This document shows, piece by piece, positions 1 to 8,066 of a DNA stretch of 64,000 nucleotides. A program made the position numbers and the translations under genes. This DNA is from Bifidobacterium sp. ESL0769 (GTDB lineage Bacteria; Actinomycetota; Actinomycetes; Actinomycetales; Bifidobacteriaceae): positions 1,860,001-1,924,000 of the forward strand of contig NZ_CP113918.1 in assembly GCF_029395495.1 (NCBI RefSeq), read 5' to 3'. The first letter of the stretch is position 1, and each line of letters opens with the position of its first letter. Below the pieces are notes generated by a model. The model made no database searches. It saw only the letters and a list, made by a program, of their open reading frames with translations, and had not been told where the DNA came from.

Positions 1-2365
1 GAACGGCGAGCTTTCCGGTGAGGTTCGACGAGAAGCCGAGCGCGGCCGCCTCAAGCTGGGAATTGGTGAGAGTCAGGTCGTGAATCGAAGCATCCCACGC
101 CCATGCTTTGGCCTCAGCGGTCGGCACGGAGGCACGGGCACCATAGGCAAATTCGCGATTGTCGGTGGTGTCGCGGAGTTTCAGTTCCGCGTCGATGGCC
201 TCATCATCCATCTCACCGACGGCTGCGAGCGCACGAACCAACACCCAACGCATATTGTTGTCGATTTCAAGACCCTTGAGCTTGAGCGACCCGGAAAGCA
301 GATTCTTGACGTTCGAGATGAAGAGGGCATCGCCCTGCTCGCCATAGCCCAAATAGGCGGTGACGAGTTGGAATTGCTCATCGCTTCCAGCCTCGGCCTC
401 GTTGGCAAGATTCCACAGACCTTCGGCTACATGCTTGTCGACGGCCTCGCGGCGTGCAGGCGCAACATAGTGCGTGGCGGTGGTCTTGAGAGTGCTCAAC
501 GCATAGCGGAACGTGGTGGACTCATGTTCGGTGGAGAGCATCTTGAGACTCAGATCGATGAAGCGCTCGGCCGGGAATTCAGCATCGCGGGTCATATCCC
601 AGAATGCCAACCAGATGACGGCGCGAGCCAGGGCGTCGTCGAACTCGAAGAGGTGCTCGGCGGCGAACTCGCGTGACTTCTCATCGAAACGCAGCTTGGT
701 ATAGGTCAGATCATCGTCATTTAGGAGGATAAAGTCGGGACGCTTCTTGCCGGCGGCTTCAGCAGCCACGGTGGTTTCGCCGTCGACATCCAGCTCGATC
801 TGGTCGGTACGGGTGACCTTTCCGGTAGCCGCATCGCGGTTGTAGAAGCCGATGGCCATGCGATGGACGCGCAGCACAGGATGCTCGGCCGGAGCGGTCT
901 GGGTAAGAGTCAACGACTTAATGGTGCCGTCGCTGTTTTCTTCAACGTCAGCCGCAATCGTATTGATGCCGGCTTCCTCGAGCCACTGCTTGCTCCAGGT
1001 CTTCAAGTCGCGTCCGCTCGCCGCTTCGAGCTCGACCAGCAAGTCGTTCAACGTCGCGTTGTCGTACTTGTGCTTGTTGAGGTAGCTGTTGATGCCCTTG
1101 AAGAACTTGTCGCGCCCGACGTAGGCCACGAGTTGCTTCAAGACGGAGCCGCCCTTGGCATAGGTGATGCCGTCGAAGTTCACTTCGGTGTCGTGCAGGT
1201 CGTTGATCGGCGCGGTGATGGGGTGGGTGGTCGGCAGCTGGTCCTGGTTGAGGGCCCAGCTCTTCTCGCCTGAGGTGAAGGTGGCCCAGGAATCCTTCCA
1301 TTCCGTGGCTTCGGCGGTCGACAGGGTCGACATGAACTCGGCGAACGATTCGTTCAGCCACAAATCATTCCACCACTTCATCGTCACCAAATCGCCGAAC
1401 CACATGTGGGCAAGCTCGTGCAGCACGGTGACCACGCGGCGCTCGGCCAGCGCGTCGGTGACCTTGGAGCCAAAGACGTAGGAGTCGCGGATGGTGACCA
1501 TGCCGATGTTCTCCATCGCACCGGCGTTGTATTCCGGCACGTAGATCTGGTCGAACTTGGCATACGGGTAGGGCACGCCCCAGGTCTTGGCATAGAAGGC
1601 GAAGCCCTTCTTGGTGATGTCGAAGAGGTATTCGGCGTCCTTGGCGAAGTCGTCCTTCAAGGACTGGCGGCAGTACTGCGCCATCGGTACAGTACGACCA
1701 TCCTCGTTGGCATAGGTGGTGTGCCATTCGGCATACGGGCCGGCGCAGATGGCGGTGAGGTACGAGCTCATCTTCGGCGTGGTCTCGAAAACCCAGCGCT
1801 TGGTGGTTTCGGCAGGGTGCGTTCCTAGCGTACCGTCGGCCGTCATTGCATCAAGATTTTCGGTCGACTTGACCGGCATATTGGAGGTGACCAGCCAGGA
1901 TTGCGGCGCGATGACCTCGAAATCGAAGGTTGCCTTGATATCAGGCTGATCGAAAACGGCGTAGACGCGACGGGCATCCGGTACCTCGAACTGAGAATAA
2001 AGATAAACGTTGCCATCGGCAGGATCGACAGAGCGATGCAGGCCCTCGCCGGTGGTCGAATATTGGCAGGAAGAGACGACCTTGAGCGTGTTGTGTTCCT
2101 TCAAAGCCGGCAGCTCAACGCGATTGTCTACGTAATACTTCGCCGGATCGAGTTTCTCGCCGTTGAGTTCGATATCGCTGACCTCGTCGGCAATAAGATC
2201 GGCAAAGCTTGAAGCACCCGGCTTCGCATCGAAAGTAATCGTTGCAACCGAAGGGAAATTCTTCGGCCCCTTGGTCAAATCCAAATCGACATGATAGCTG
2301 ACCGGCCCGGTGACAACGGACTTGCGTTCCTCAGCTTCAACACGTGTGAGATTCGCTCCTGGCAT
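1..2365 (-). CDS. pepN: Aminopeptidase N, M1 family (3' end outside the window)
   Basis: Zinc metallopeptidase that removes N-terminal residues from peptides in the cytoplasm. Reading leftwards from the ATG at 2365, the frame stays open to the window edge, so the C-terminus is missing. Both diagnostic M1 motifs are visible: the exopeptidase motif GAMEN (near 1510-1530) and the zinc site HELAH (near 1403-1418) followed by NESFAEF with the third zinc ligand Glu. The start at 2365 (MPGANLTRVEAEERK) is supported by a strong AGAAGGAG ribosome binding site about 4-5 bases upstream. It appears monocistronic. The family assignment is secure. Confidence 0.95.
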   Translation of the reverse strand, partial: MPGANLTRVEAEERKSVVTGPVSYHVDLDLTKGPKNFPSVATITFDAKPGASSFADLIADEVSDIELNGEKLDPAKYYVDNRVELPALKEHNTLKVVSSCQYSTTGEGLHRSVDPADGNVYLYSQFEVPDARRVYAVFDQPDIKATFDFEVIAPQSWLVTSNMPVKSTENLDAMTADGTLGTHPAETTKRWVFETTPKMSSYLTAICAGPYAEWHTTYANEDGRTVPMAQYCRQSLKDDFAKDAEYLFDITKKGFAFYAKTWGVPYPYAKFDQIYVPEYNAGAMENIGMVTIRDSYVFGSKVTDALAERRVVTVLHELAHMWFGDLVTMKWWNDLWLNESFAEFMSTLSTAEATEWKDSWATFTSGEKSWALNQDQLPTTHPITAPINDLHDTEVNFDGITYAKGGSVLKQLVAYVGRDKFFKGINSYLNKHKYDNATLNDLLVELEAASGRDLKTWSKQWLEEAGINTIAADVEENSDGTIKSLTLTQTAPAEHPVLRVHRMAIGFYNRDAATGKVTRTDQIELDVDGETTVAAEAAGKKRPDFILLNDDDLTYTKLRFDEKSREFAAEHLFEFDDALARAVIWLAFWDMTRDAEFPAERFIDLSLKMLSTEHESTTFRYALSTLKTTATHYVAPARREAVDKHVAEGLWNLANEAEAGSDEQFQLVTAYLGYGEQGDALFISNVKNLLSGSLKLKGLEIDNNMRWVLVRALAAVGEMDDEAIDAELKLRDTTDNREFAYGARASVPTAEAKAWAWDASIHDLTLTNSQLEAAALGFSSNLTGKLAV

Positions 2366-2590
2366 TTCGCTCCTTCTATTATTTCATGCATACGGCAGCA
2401 ACAGCTTGCGCCGCAAAATCAAGAGATTGATTCCATTATGGCAACGGGGCACGTCAGCACCACGCCCACAGCGCACATGCCGAATCGATACTTCTTCGCG
2501 CAATACCATGGAGGATGTCCGGCAACGGATTACTCCGCCGCCGGATAATCCCGCCGCGCTACTTATTACAGCGGCACGGTGCTGGCACTA

Positions 2591-2740
2591 CTACATCCTG
2601 CTGATTGCGTACAGCAGACAAATCAGCAGAATTGCCGCAGCCACAAGTGAACCAACCTTGCGCACAATCGTGAGCAACACCGTTGTCACGAGCCAGCAGA
2701 GCCCAGAGTTCCCGGGCTTGTTTTCATTATCAGGTGCCAT
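2591..2740 (-). CDS. Small hydrophobic peptide, copy A (49 aa), possible type I toxin-like
   Basis: A 49-residue frame starting MAPDNENKPGNSG and ending LLYAISRM. Residues 14-48 are almost entirely hydrophobic, interrupted only by an Arg-Lys pair near residue 27, so it should sit in the membrane. A ribosome binding site (GAAGGGAG) lies 7 bases upstream of the ATG. A second copy at 4021-4173 shares about 40 residues, with third-position changes that preserve the protein, which supports real coding. The long leader can fold into two hairpins. I do not recognise a named family. Small hydrophobic peptides with a divergent small RNA recall type I toxin-antitoxin systems; that function is inference. 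Confidence 0.6.
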   Translation of the reverse strand: MAPDNENKPGNSGLCWLVTTVLLTIVRKVGSLVAAAILLICLLYAISRM

Positions 2741-2984
2741 TTCTGGCTCCCTTCTTTATTGTATTTCAGCCGACCTTTTGGCCCAAGCCGGTCGCACGTA
2801 CGTTTTCGGTTCTCCGGTTCAGGGATTGCCCGCCGCATACGCGCGGCATAACCAACGTGACACATCTAGAGATGGATTGCAAATTAAAACAGCGATATCA
2901 AGGAAAAATCAAGATTTCTTGATATCGAAATCGAGGAACCTTGAGAAAAGTTGTGGATTCAATGCCTCCGTGATACGCTCGGAA

Positions 2985-3138
2985 TGTCGGTTGAAGCCGG
3001 TTCACTTCGGGGCTCATGCCCGGGTCTTCAAAGCTTCGCCTCGTTGGGCTTCATCGACAGGGCGTCTTTCATTTCGTCCTAACTATTGGATTGATTTGTG
3101 TGGGTCGCTGGCTTCGGCTGGCGGCCCATACAAGTTTT
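2985..3138 (+). ncRNA. Candidate small structured RNA, copy A
   Basis: One of three copies (others 4416-4572 and 4675-4831) of an element of about 155 nt. Each has a conserved core with GCCC...GGGC pairing (around 3017-3066 here) and a 3' hairpin (3097-3132) followed by a short T-run (3135-3138). In this copy all 16 pairs of the hairpin arms form around a TTCG loop. The hairpin is kept in the other copies with a compensatory change (T-A here, C-G in copy C). The boundaries are estimated from where the copies start to match and from the terminator. Possible -10-like TGATAC lies just upstream. No known RNA class was recognised. Confidence 0.6.
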
Positions 3139-3277
3139 CAGGGGCAATGTAACGAGTACGCGATGATGTCAACGAAGGCAATTGACAGCCACCAGAGCGA
3201 GCATACGATTGAATGGAATGTCGCCCAATTCCTTATGCTGAAAACGAGTATCGAGTAACAAATTGGGTCGTGATGTG

Positions 3278-3655
3278 ATGAACGTGAAGTATGAACGTTC
3301 CGGGTGCAAGCAGTTTTTCAAGAAGCATCGCGACGACGAAAAGACCATCAAAAACTGCATCGAAAACGCTTTGGATATGCAGCTGAAAACCGGAATGTCG
3401 AAGGTCAAGCGGGCGGTATCGGCTAGGGTCGGCGGGCAATGTGTCTACGAATTTCGCGTCAATCTCAAACGCACGGGTTCGGCACGCGTTGCCTTTATCG
3501 TCAAAGACGCGGATACTTTGGGCAAAAGCAGCGACCTTGCAAGTGAAGAAAACAGCGCAGACGTCACCGTGCTTTTTATATCCTCAACGTTGCAAAAAGA
3601 CGAGTTCACACATCTGCTCGAGCATGACCTGAAAGAGGCCGGACTATGCGACTGA
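3278..3655 (+). CDS. Possible toxin of a RelE/HigB-like pair (125 aa)
   Basis: Small basic protein with a middle section (VYEFRVNLKRTGSARVAFIV) and a later LLFIS-type strand plus LQKDE. This pattern of beta strands with Arg-containing segments resembles RelE/ParE/HigB-type toxins, but I cannot place it in a named family. The ATG at 3278 is preferred over a GTG (3275) and a TTG (3263); no clear ribosome binding site was seen. Its last 10 bases overlap the start of the next gene, which indicates co-translation. The pair lies between two direct repeat blocks, consistent with an accessory module. Confidence 0.5.
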   Translation: MNVKYERSGCKQFFKKHRDDEKTIKNCIENALDMQLKTGMSKVKRAVSARVGGQCVYEFRVNLKRTGSARVAFIVKDADTLGKSSDLASEENSADVTVLFISSTLQKDEFTHLLEHDLKEAGLCD

Positions 3656-3936
3656 TTCCTGTTAAACAGGCATTGAGCATGATGGAGAACGCGGCGACGG
3701 CGAAATCGGAGTATAAGAAACTCACGTTTCTGACCGCGAAAAAGGACCGTTCACTCTGCCTCGAACATGACAAAAGTGGCGTTATTCTGCACGAACAAGG
3801 CTATCGCGACGAAAGCACGACTTTCAACGTCGGCACCGATTCCGAAGCCACCCGAGAATGCAAGCATGCCGTCAAGCAGGCATTCAAACGCGAATTCCCC
3901 CGCAGCCACAAGGTCTACGTTTCTGCAGTGAAATGA
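3646..3936 (+). CDS. Partner of the upstream toxin-like gene (96 aa)
   Basis: Short, mostly basic protein starting MRLIPVKQALSMM. Its ATG lies inside the end of the preceding gene (10-bp overlap), so the two are almost certainly translated together. No DNA-binding helix-turn-helix is obvious. By position it could be the antitoxin of a toxin-first pair, but this is inference. Unrecognised family. Confidence 0.5.
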   Translation: MRLIPVKQALSMMENAATAKSEYKKLTFLTAKKDRSLCLEHDKSGVILHEQGYRDESTTFNVGTDSEATRECKHAVKQAFKREFPRSHKVYVSAVK

Positions 3937-3952
3937 CAATTTAGATAAACAT

Positions 3953-3979
3953 AAAAAGGCGGCAGATTGCTCCGCCGCC
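3953..3979 (-). terminator. Rho-independent terminator for peptide copy B
   Basis: Read on the minus strand: stem GGCGGC / GCCGCC with a 10-nt loop followed by TTTTT. It lies about 40 bp after the stop of the peptide gene at 4021-4173. The equivalent stem after copy A (about 2515-2545) has lost the T-run. Confidence 0.7.
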
Positions 3980-4020
3980 AATCCTGCCTCACTATCCGTT
4001 AAAACAATGAGGTGCTGGCA

Positions 4021-4173
4021 CTACTCCATCCTGCTAATCGCATACAGCAAGCAAATTAGCAAAATTGCCGCAGCTACAAGTGAGCCAACCTTTCGCACGA
4101 TCGTGAGCAACACCGTTGTCACGAGCCAGCAGAGCCCAGAGTTCCCAGGCTTGTTACCTTTATAAGATGCCAT
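4021..4173 (-). CDS. Small hydrophobic peptide, copy B (50 aa)
   Basis: A 50-residue frame starting MASYKGNKPGNSG and ending AISRME. It is nearly identical to copy A from residue 7 onward, although many codons differ at the third base, which is what selection on the protein would give. It has one long hydrophobic stretch with a central Arg-Lys. Ribosome binding site GGAGG lies just upstream. It is followed by a clear terminator at 3953-3979. It is predicted to be a membrane peptide of unknown function; a type I toxin is one possibility. Confidence 0.6.
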   Translation of the reverse strand: MASYKGNKPGNSGLCWLVTTVLLTIVRKVGSLVAAAILLICLLYAISRME

Positions 4174-4415
4174 TTCTGGCCTCCAACTATTCAGATGTCA
4201 GCCGACCTTTTGGTCCAAGCCGGTCGCACGTACGTTTCAGCAATCCATCTCATAGGAATGCCCGCCGCGTACGCGCGGCATAACCAACGTGACACACAAC
4301 AACTTGAATTGCAAATTAAAACGGCAATATCAAAGAAAAATCAAGATTCCTTGATATCGAAATCTAGAATCTTGAGAAAATTTGAGAATCTGACACTGCT
4401 ATGATAAATTTGACA

Positions 4416-4572
4416 TGTCAGTTGAAGCCATCTCATCTCGAGGCATTTGCCCGGGTCACTAAAGCTTCGCCTCGTTGGGCTTCATCGGCAGGGCGTTATT
4501 ACCTTTTCGCCTTAACTATTTGGCTAATTTGTGCGGGTCGCTGGCTTTGCCTAACGGCCCACACAAGTTTTT
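4416..4572 (+). ncRNA. Candidate small structured RNA, copy B
   Basis: Second copy of the 155-nt element. A -10-like TATGAT lies at 4400-4405, about 10 bases before the conserved start. The core (about 4450-4496) is nearly identical to copies A and C. The terminal hairpin (around 4529-4566) keeps most pairs and is followed by TTTTT at 4568-4572, like an intrinsic terminator. Confidence 0.6.
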
Positions 4573-4640
4573 AACATACGATAATACGTAACAATGTCAA
4601 TGAATGAATTGTTTATAAATCATAAATTAATTAGACAAAG

Positions 4641-4669
4641 TTGTATTTAGATATCTGGCATGGTATGTT
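4641..4669 (+). promoter_or_regulatory. Sigma-A-like promoter for RNA copy C
   Basis: -35 TTGTAT (4641-4646), 17-bp spacer, -10 TATGTT (4664-4669) preceded by an extended TGG. It lies 6 bases before the conserved start of the RNA element. This is the clearest promoter among the three copies and supports independent transcription. Confidence 0.6.
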
Positions 4670-4674
4670 CGACG

Positions 4675-4831
4675 TGTCGGTTAAAGCCGGTTCGCTTCGA
4701 GGCAATTGCCCGGGTCTTCAAAGCTTCGCCTCGTTGGGCTTCATCGGCAGGGCGCTATTATTTTCACGTCCTAATTGTTGAATGAATTTGTGCGGGTCGC
4801 TGGCTTCGGCCGTCAACCCGCATAAGTTTTT
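4675..4831 (+). ncRNA. Candidate small structured RNA, copy C
   Basis: Third copy, without an accompanying peptide gene. It has the same core (about 4707-4754) and a terminal TTCG hairpin whose outer pair changes to C-G where copy A has T-A, followed by TTTTT (4827-4831). With the promoter at 4641-4669 it forms a complete small transcription unit. Confidence 0.65.
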
Positions 4832-4897
4832 AGGACAAAAGCGGCGACCGCCGAAATTCCGGTAGCCACCGCTCTCACTCATTACCTAACAATAGAA

Positions 4898-5740
4898 TCA
4901 CGCAAGCTCGTATTCTTGCGGATAATGCTGAGCGAGCTGCTTAAGCAACAGATGACGCGCCAACCAGAGAGCGAGGAACGGAAGGGCGAAACCGACGGTG
5001 ACATCGGAGAGGAAATGGGCGCCCTGCATCATGCGGCTGAACATGACCACCAGTGCGTAGACCAGTGCGATACCGTAGACCATGCTTTCCTTGTTTTTCC
5101 AACGCGGATTGACCAAAGCAAGCAGGCAAAGCAACAAAGCGGAACCGGCGAATTGCGAATGGCCGGAGGGGAAGGATTTGATGTTGTCGGCCACCGTCAC
5201 GGCCGAAAGGTAATGCTTGCCGTTGGGATGATACCACGGCGTGAACAGATCGAGATTGCCTTGCATCGCGCGGAAACGGACGCGACCCCAGATGATTTTG
5301 GCGACTTCCAAAACACCCATCGAAACCAGGAACACCGCCACGATCGCGATGCCGGCCCAGCGGTAGCGCTGCTTCAGCTCGTCGGGGATTTTGTAGACGA
5401 TACAGGCAATCAGAATAGCGACGATGGCCCCGTACGCCACACCGAACAAATGGCAGTATTTATAGCAAAGCGCAAGGCCTACCAATGTCGCGCCAAGATA
5501 GACAAGACCGGAAAGTATGAGTTTTGCAAGGTTTTCCCTGACGAATTTGTAGGTCCAGAACACGAGCGCCGCGCCAATCATCAGAACGGTCGCGCCGATG
5601 AGCGGTGCCAAACGTTCGAAGAAAGCCGAGAACCCGTTGCCAGGCCGGTAGAGCGCCTGGTCGATGCGCAAATCGGCAAACGTGCCGACAATCAGCAGAA
5701 CCAGCGCGCCAATCGCAGTGGCAGGAAACAGTTTTTTCAT
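4898..5740 (-). CDS. PAP2-family membrane phosphatase (280 aa)
   Basis: Integral membrane acid phosphatase of the PAP2/lipid phosphatase type, acting on an undetermined phospholipid or prenyl-pyrophosphate. Several hydrophobic helices are visible. The three catalytic blocks are present: KIIWGRVRFR, SFPSGHS and SRMMQGAHFLSD. The start at 5740 is chosen over an ATG six codons upstream because GAGGAA lies about 8 bases before it. It stands alone between the repeat island and RNase J. Confidence 0.88.
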   Translation of the reverse strand: MKKLFPATAIGALVLLIVGTFADLRIDQALYRPGNGFSAFFERLAPLIGATVLMIGAALVFWTYKFVRENLAKLILSGLVYLGATLVGLALCYKYCHLFGVAYGAIVAILIACIVYKIPDELKQRYRWAGIAIVAVFLVSMGVLEVAKIIWGRVRFRAMQGNLDLFTPWYHPNGKHYLSAVTVADNIKSFPSGHSQFAGSALLLCLLALVNPRWKNKESMVYGIALVYALVVMFSRMMQGAHFLSDVTVGFALPFLALWLARHLLLKQLAQHYPQEYELA

Positions 5741-5882
5741 ACGTTCATTCCTCGTCATTCGTAAATTCCCCGGCAGGCGCGAAACCTACCGGGGAAATCA
5801 TATAACAACTTGTTTAGGATTTTCAGAGATAAACTCACCCAAATATCAGCAAGACATCAACAAGCCGAATTCAGCCTCAACT

Positions 5883-7907
5883 TCAGTCACCGTAGGAGGT
5901 GCCGTCGATGACGTCGTGAGCGACGTCGGCGACGACCGGGACAATCATCGGCTTACGGTGAAGCTGACGGGAGACCCAGCTGCCGATGGTACGGCGCATG
6001 ATCTGCTGGAGCTTGTGGGTGTCGTGGGTGCCATCCATCATCGCGTCCTCGAGCTGCTGGACGATCTGATGACGCACGTTCTCGAATTCACTTTCATCTT
6101 CGGGCATCGCGTTCATGTAGACCTTCGGGCCGGAGATGACGTTCTTGGCATCCGTGTCGACCACAGCGAAGGCGGAGACGAAGCCCTCGGTGCCGAGAAT
6201 CTTGCGCTTCTCGAGCTCTTCGTCGGTAAGCTCGCCAACGGTGTCGCCGTCGACGTAGACATACCCGCACGGCACGGAGCCGACAACCGCAGCCTGACCA
6301 TGATAGAGATCGACCACATCGCCGTCTTCCGCGAGCACGACGTTCTTCGGATCAACGCCGGTCTTGACGGCCACGAGTCCGTTGGCGACCAAGTGGCGGT
6401 TCTCGCCGTGGATCGGCATGACGCACTTGGGCTTCAGGATGTTGTAGAAGTAGGTGAGCTCGCCCTCGTTGGAGTGACCGGAGACGTGAATCTTCGCGTT
6501 GTCACGGTTGATGACACGCGCGCCCTTCTGCACGAGCTTGTTGATCAGGCCGTAGACCTCGTTCTCGTTGCCGGGGATGAGGGAGCTGGCCATCACGACG
6601 GTGTCGAACTCGTTGATGGTGATGTCGCGGTGGGTGCCGTCGGCGATACGGCCGAGCGCGGCCATCGGCTCGCCCTGCGAACCGGTGCACATGTAGACCA
6701 GCTTGTTGTCCTGGATATCCTTGGCCTTCTTCAGGTCGACGACGGTGCCTTCGGGAATGTGCAGATAGCCGAGATCGGCGGCGATGGACATGTTGCGCAC
6801 CATCGAGCGTCCGACGAAAACGACCTTGCGGCCGACCTTGTGCGCAGCGTCAACGACCTGCTGCACGCGATGGACATGGCTGGAGAAGGAGGCGACGATG
6901 ATCTTGCGGGTGGCCTCGCTGAAGGCACGCTCGAGCTCGGGGCCGATGGTGCTTTCGGGGCGCACGAAGCCAGGAACCTCGGCGTTGGTGGAATCGACCA
7001 TCACCAGGTCGACGCCCTTCTCGCCAAGCTTGCCGAATTCGACCAAATCGGTGATGCGATGGTCGATGGGCAGCTGGTCGAGCTTGAAGTCGCCGGTGTC
7101 GATGACAGTGCCGGCGGGCGTGTTGATGCACACGGCCAATGCGTCAGGAATCGAGTGGGTGACGGCGACGAATTCGAGGTTGAATGGGCCGACCTTGAGC
7201 TTGTCGCGGCCGGTGACCTCGACGCAACGCGGGTTCTGGTGATGCTCCTCGCACTTGGCCTTGACGAAGGCGAGCGTGAGCTTGGAGCCGATCAGCGGGA
7301 TATCCGGACGCAGGTTCAAGAGGTACGGCACGCCGCCGATGTGGTCTTCGTGGCCATGGGTCAGCACGAGCGCTTCGATGTCGTCGAGCCGGTCCTTGAT
7401 ATAGCTGAAATCAGGAAGGATAAGATCGACACCGGGCTGCTCCTCATCAGGGAAAAGCACGCCACAATCGACCAGCAACAGGTGACCGTTGTATTCGATC
7501 ACATTCATGTTGCGGCCGATTTCGCCGAGGCCGCCAAGCGGCACGATGCGCATGGAGCCCTTGCGATACTTCGGCGGGGCGATCAGCACGGCGTCCTGGT
7601 TGGGAGACGTTCCCGGAGTGCGGGAAACGGCGCGCGGGTTGGAACGACGGCTGTTAGAGCGGTTGCCGCCGCGTCCGCCACGGGAGGAACCGGAAGCGTT
7701 GGAACGACGTCCGCCCGAGCGGGAGGAACCGCGGGATTCAGAACGCTTGCTGCTCGTGCGCTTTTCGCCGTTTTTCGTACTGGTCTTAGCACTGCTGCGC
7801 TTTGAGGTTTTCTCGGCAGCGGCCTCACTTTTGCGGGCGCGTGCCTTGCTGGCGCTGCCACGACGATGCGTGGTTGGCGCTGTGGTTTTTTCTTCTGTAT
7901 CTGTCAT
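5883..7907 (-). CDS. rnj: Ribonuclease J
   Basis: Metallo-beta-lactamase/beta-CASP ribonuclease with 5'-3' exo- and endonuclease roles in mRNA decay and rRNA processing. About 105 N-terminal residues are a low-complexity basic extension rich in Arg, Ser and Gly, typical of actinobacterial versions. The metal-binding block THGHEDHIGG begins near residue 179 and later beta-CASP motifs (GHSNEGEL, PIHGENRHL) follow. At 674 aa it is of normal length for the actinobacterial form. It lies 159 bp downstream of dapA; no strong ribosome binding site is seen. Confidence 0.95.
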   Translation of the reverse strand: MTDTEEKTTAPTTHRRGSASKARARKSEAAAEKTSKRSSAKTSTKNGEKRTSSKRSESRGSSRSGGRRSNASGSSRGGRGGNRSNSRRSNPRAVSRTPGTSPNQDAVLIAPPKYRKGSMRIVPLGGLGEIGRNMNVIEYNGHLLLVDCGVLFPDEEQPGVDLILPDFSYIKDRLDDIEALVLTHGHEDHIGGVPYLLNLRPDIPLIGSKLTLAFVKAKCEEHHQNPRCVEVTGRDKLKVGPFNLEFVAVTHSIPDALAVCINTPAGTVIDTGDFKLDQLPIDHRITDLVEFGKLGEKGVDLVMVDSTNAEVPGFVRPESTIGPELERAFSEATRKIIVASFSSHVHRVQQVVDAAHKVGRKVVFVGRSMVRNMSIAADLGYLHIPEGTVVDLKKAKDIQDNKLVYMCTGSQGEPMAALGRIADGTHRDITINEFDTVVMASSLIPGNENEVYGLINKLVQKGARVINRDNAKIHVSGHSNEGELTYFYNILKPKCVMPIHGENRHLVANGLVAVKTGVDPKNVVLAEDGDVVDLYHGQAAVVGSVPCGYVYVDGDTVGELTDEELEKRKILGTEGFVSAFAVVDTDAKNVISGPKVYMNAMPEDESEFENVRHQIVQQLEDAMMDGTHDTHKLQQIMRRTIGSWVSRQLHRKPMIVPVVADVAHDVIDGTSYGD

Positions 7908-8066
7908 ATCTATTACTGAACTTCTGTTTACTTAGTGTCTGCACCTATGCGCAGACGAGGAATAAAAACAGCGGACGAAAGCCCGTAGCCGCGTAACGCG
8001 CCACCGACTTCCCCGCTGTAATGAGTTATGCTTTTGCCCTGCCCGATCGTCAAAACCTTCTTAAAA

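Larger units (their letters stand above)
2579..3138. repeat. Direct repeat block, copy A
   Basis: About 560 bp that recurs at 4011-4572. The block carries a short hydrophobic peptide gene on the minus strand, a conserved hairpin-rich leader (palindrome GCCGCG around 2830-2850), an inverted repeat at 2894-2926 (GATATCAAG ... CTTGATATC) and a divergent RNA element on the plus strand. The two copies flank a bicistronic gene pair at 3278-3936. Confidence 0.85.
4011..4572. repeat. Direct repeat block, copy B
   Basis: Second copy of the block at 2579-3138, with the same order: hydrophobic peptide gene (minus), palindromic leader (GCCGCG TACG CGCGGC region near 4263-4280), a weaker form of the ATATCAA/TTGATAT inverted repeat, and the RNA element (plus). 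Many substitutions separate the copies, so the duplication is not very recent. Confidence 0.85.

Noticed and set aside
3030..3060. Minus-strand mini-ORF MKPNEAKL inside the RNA element (three copies)
   Set aside because: It falls within the conserved RNA core; conservation is explained by base pairing and there is no ribosome binding site.
5664..7805. Long plus-strand ORF (713 codons) opposite RNase J
   Set aside because: Antisense shadow of a GC-rich gene; no ribosome binding site and composition follows the opposite frame.
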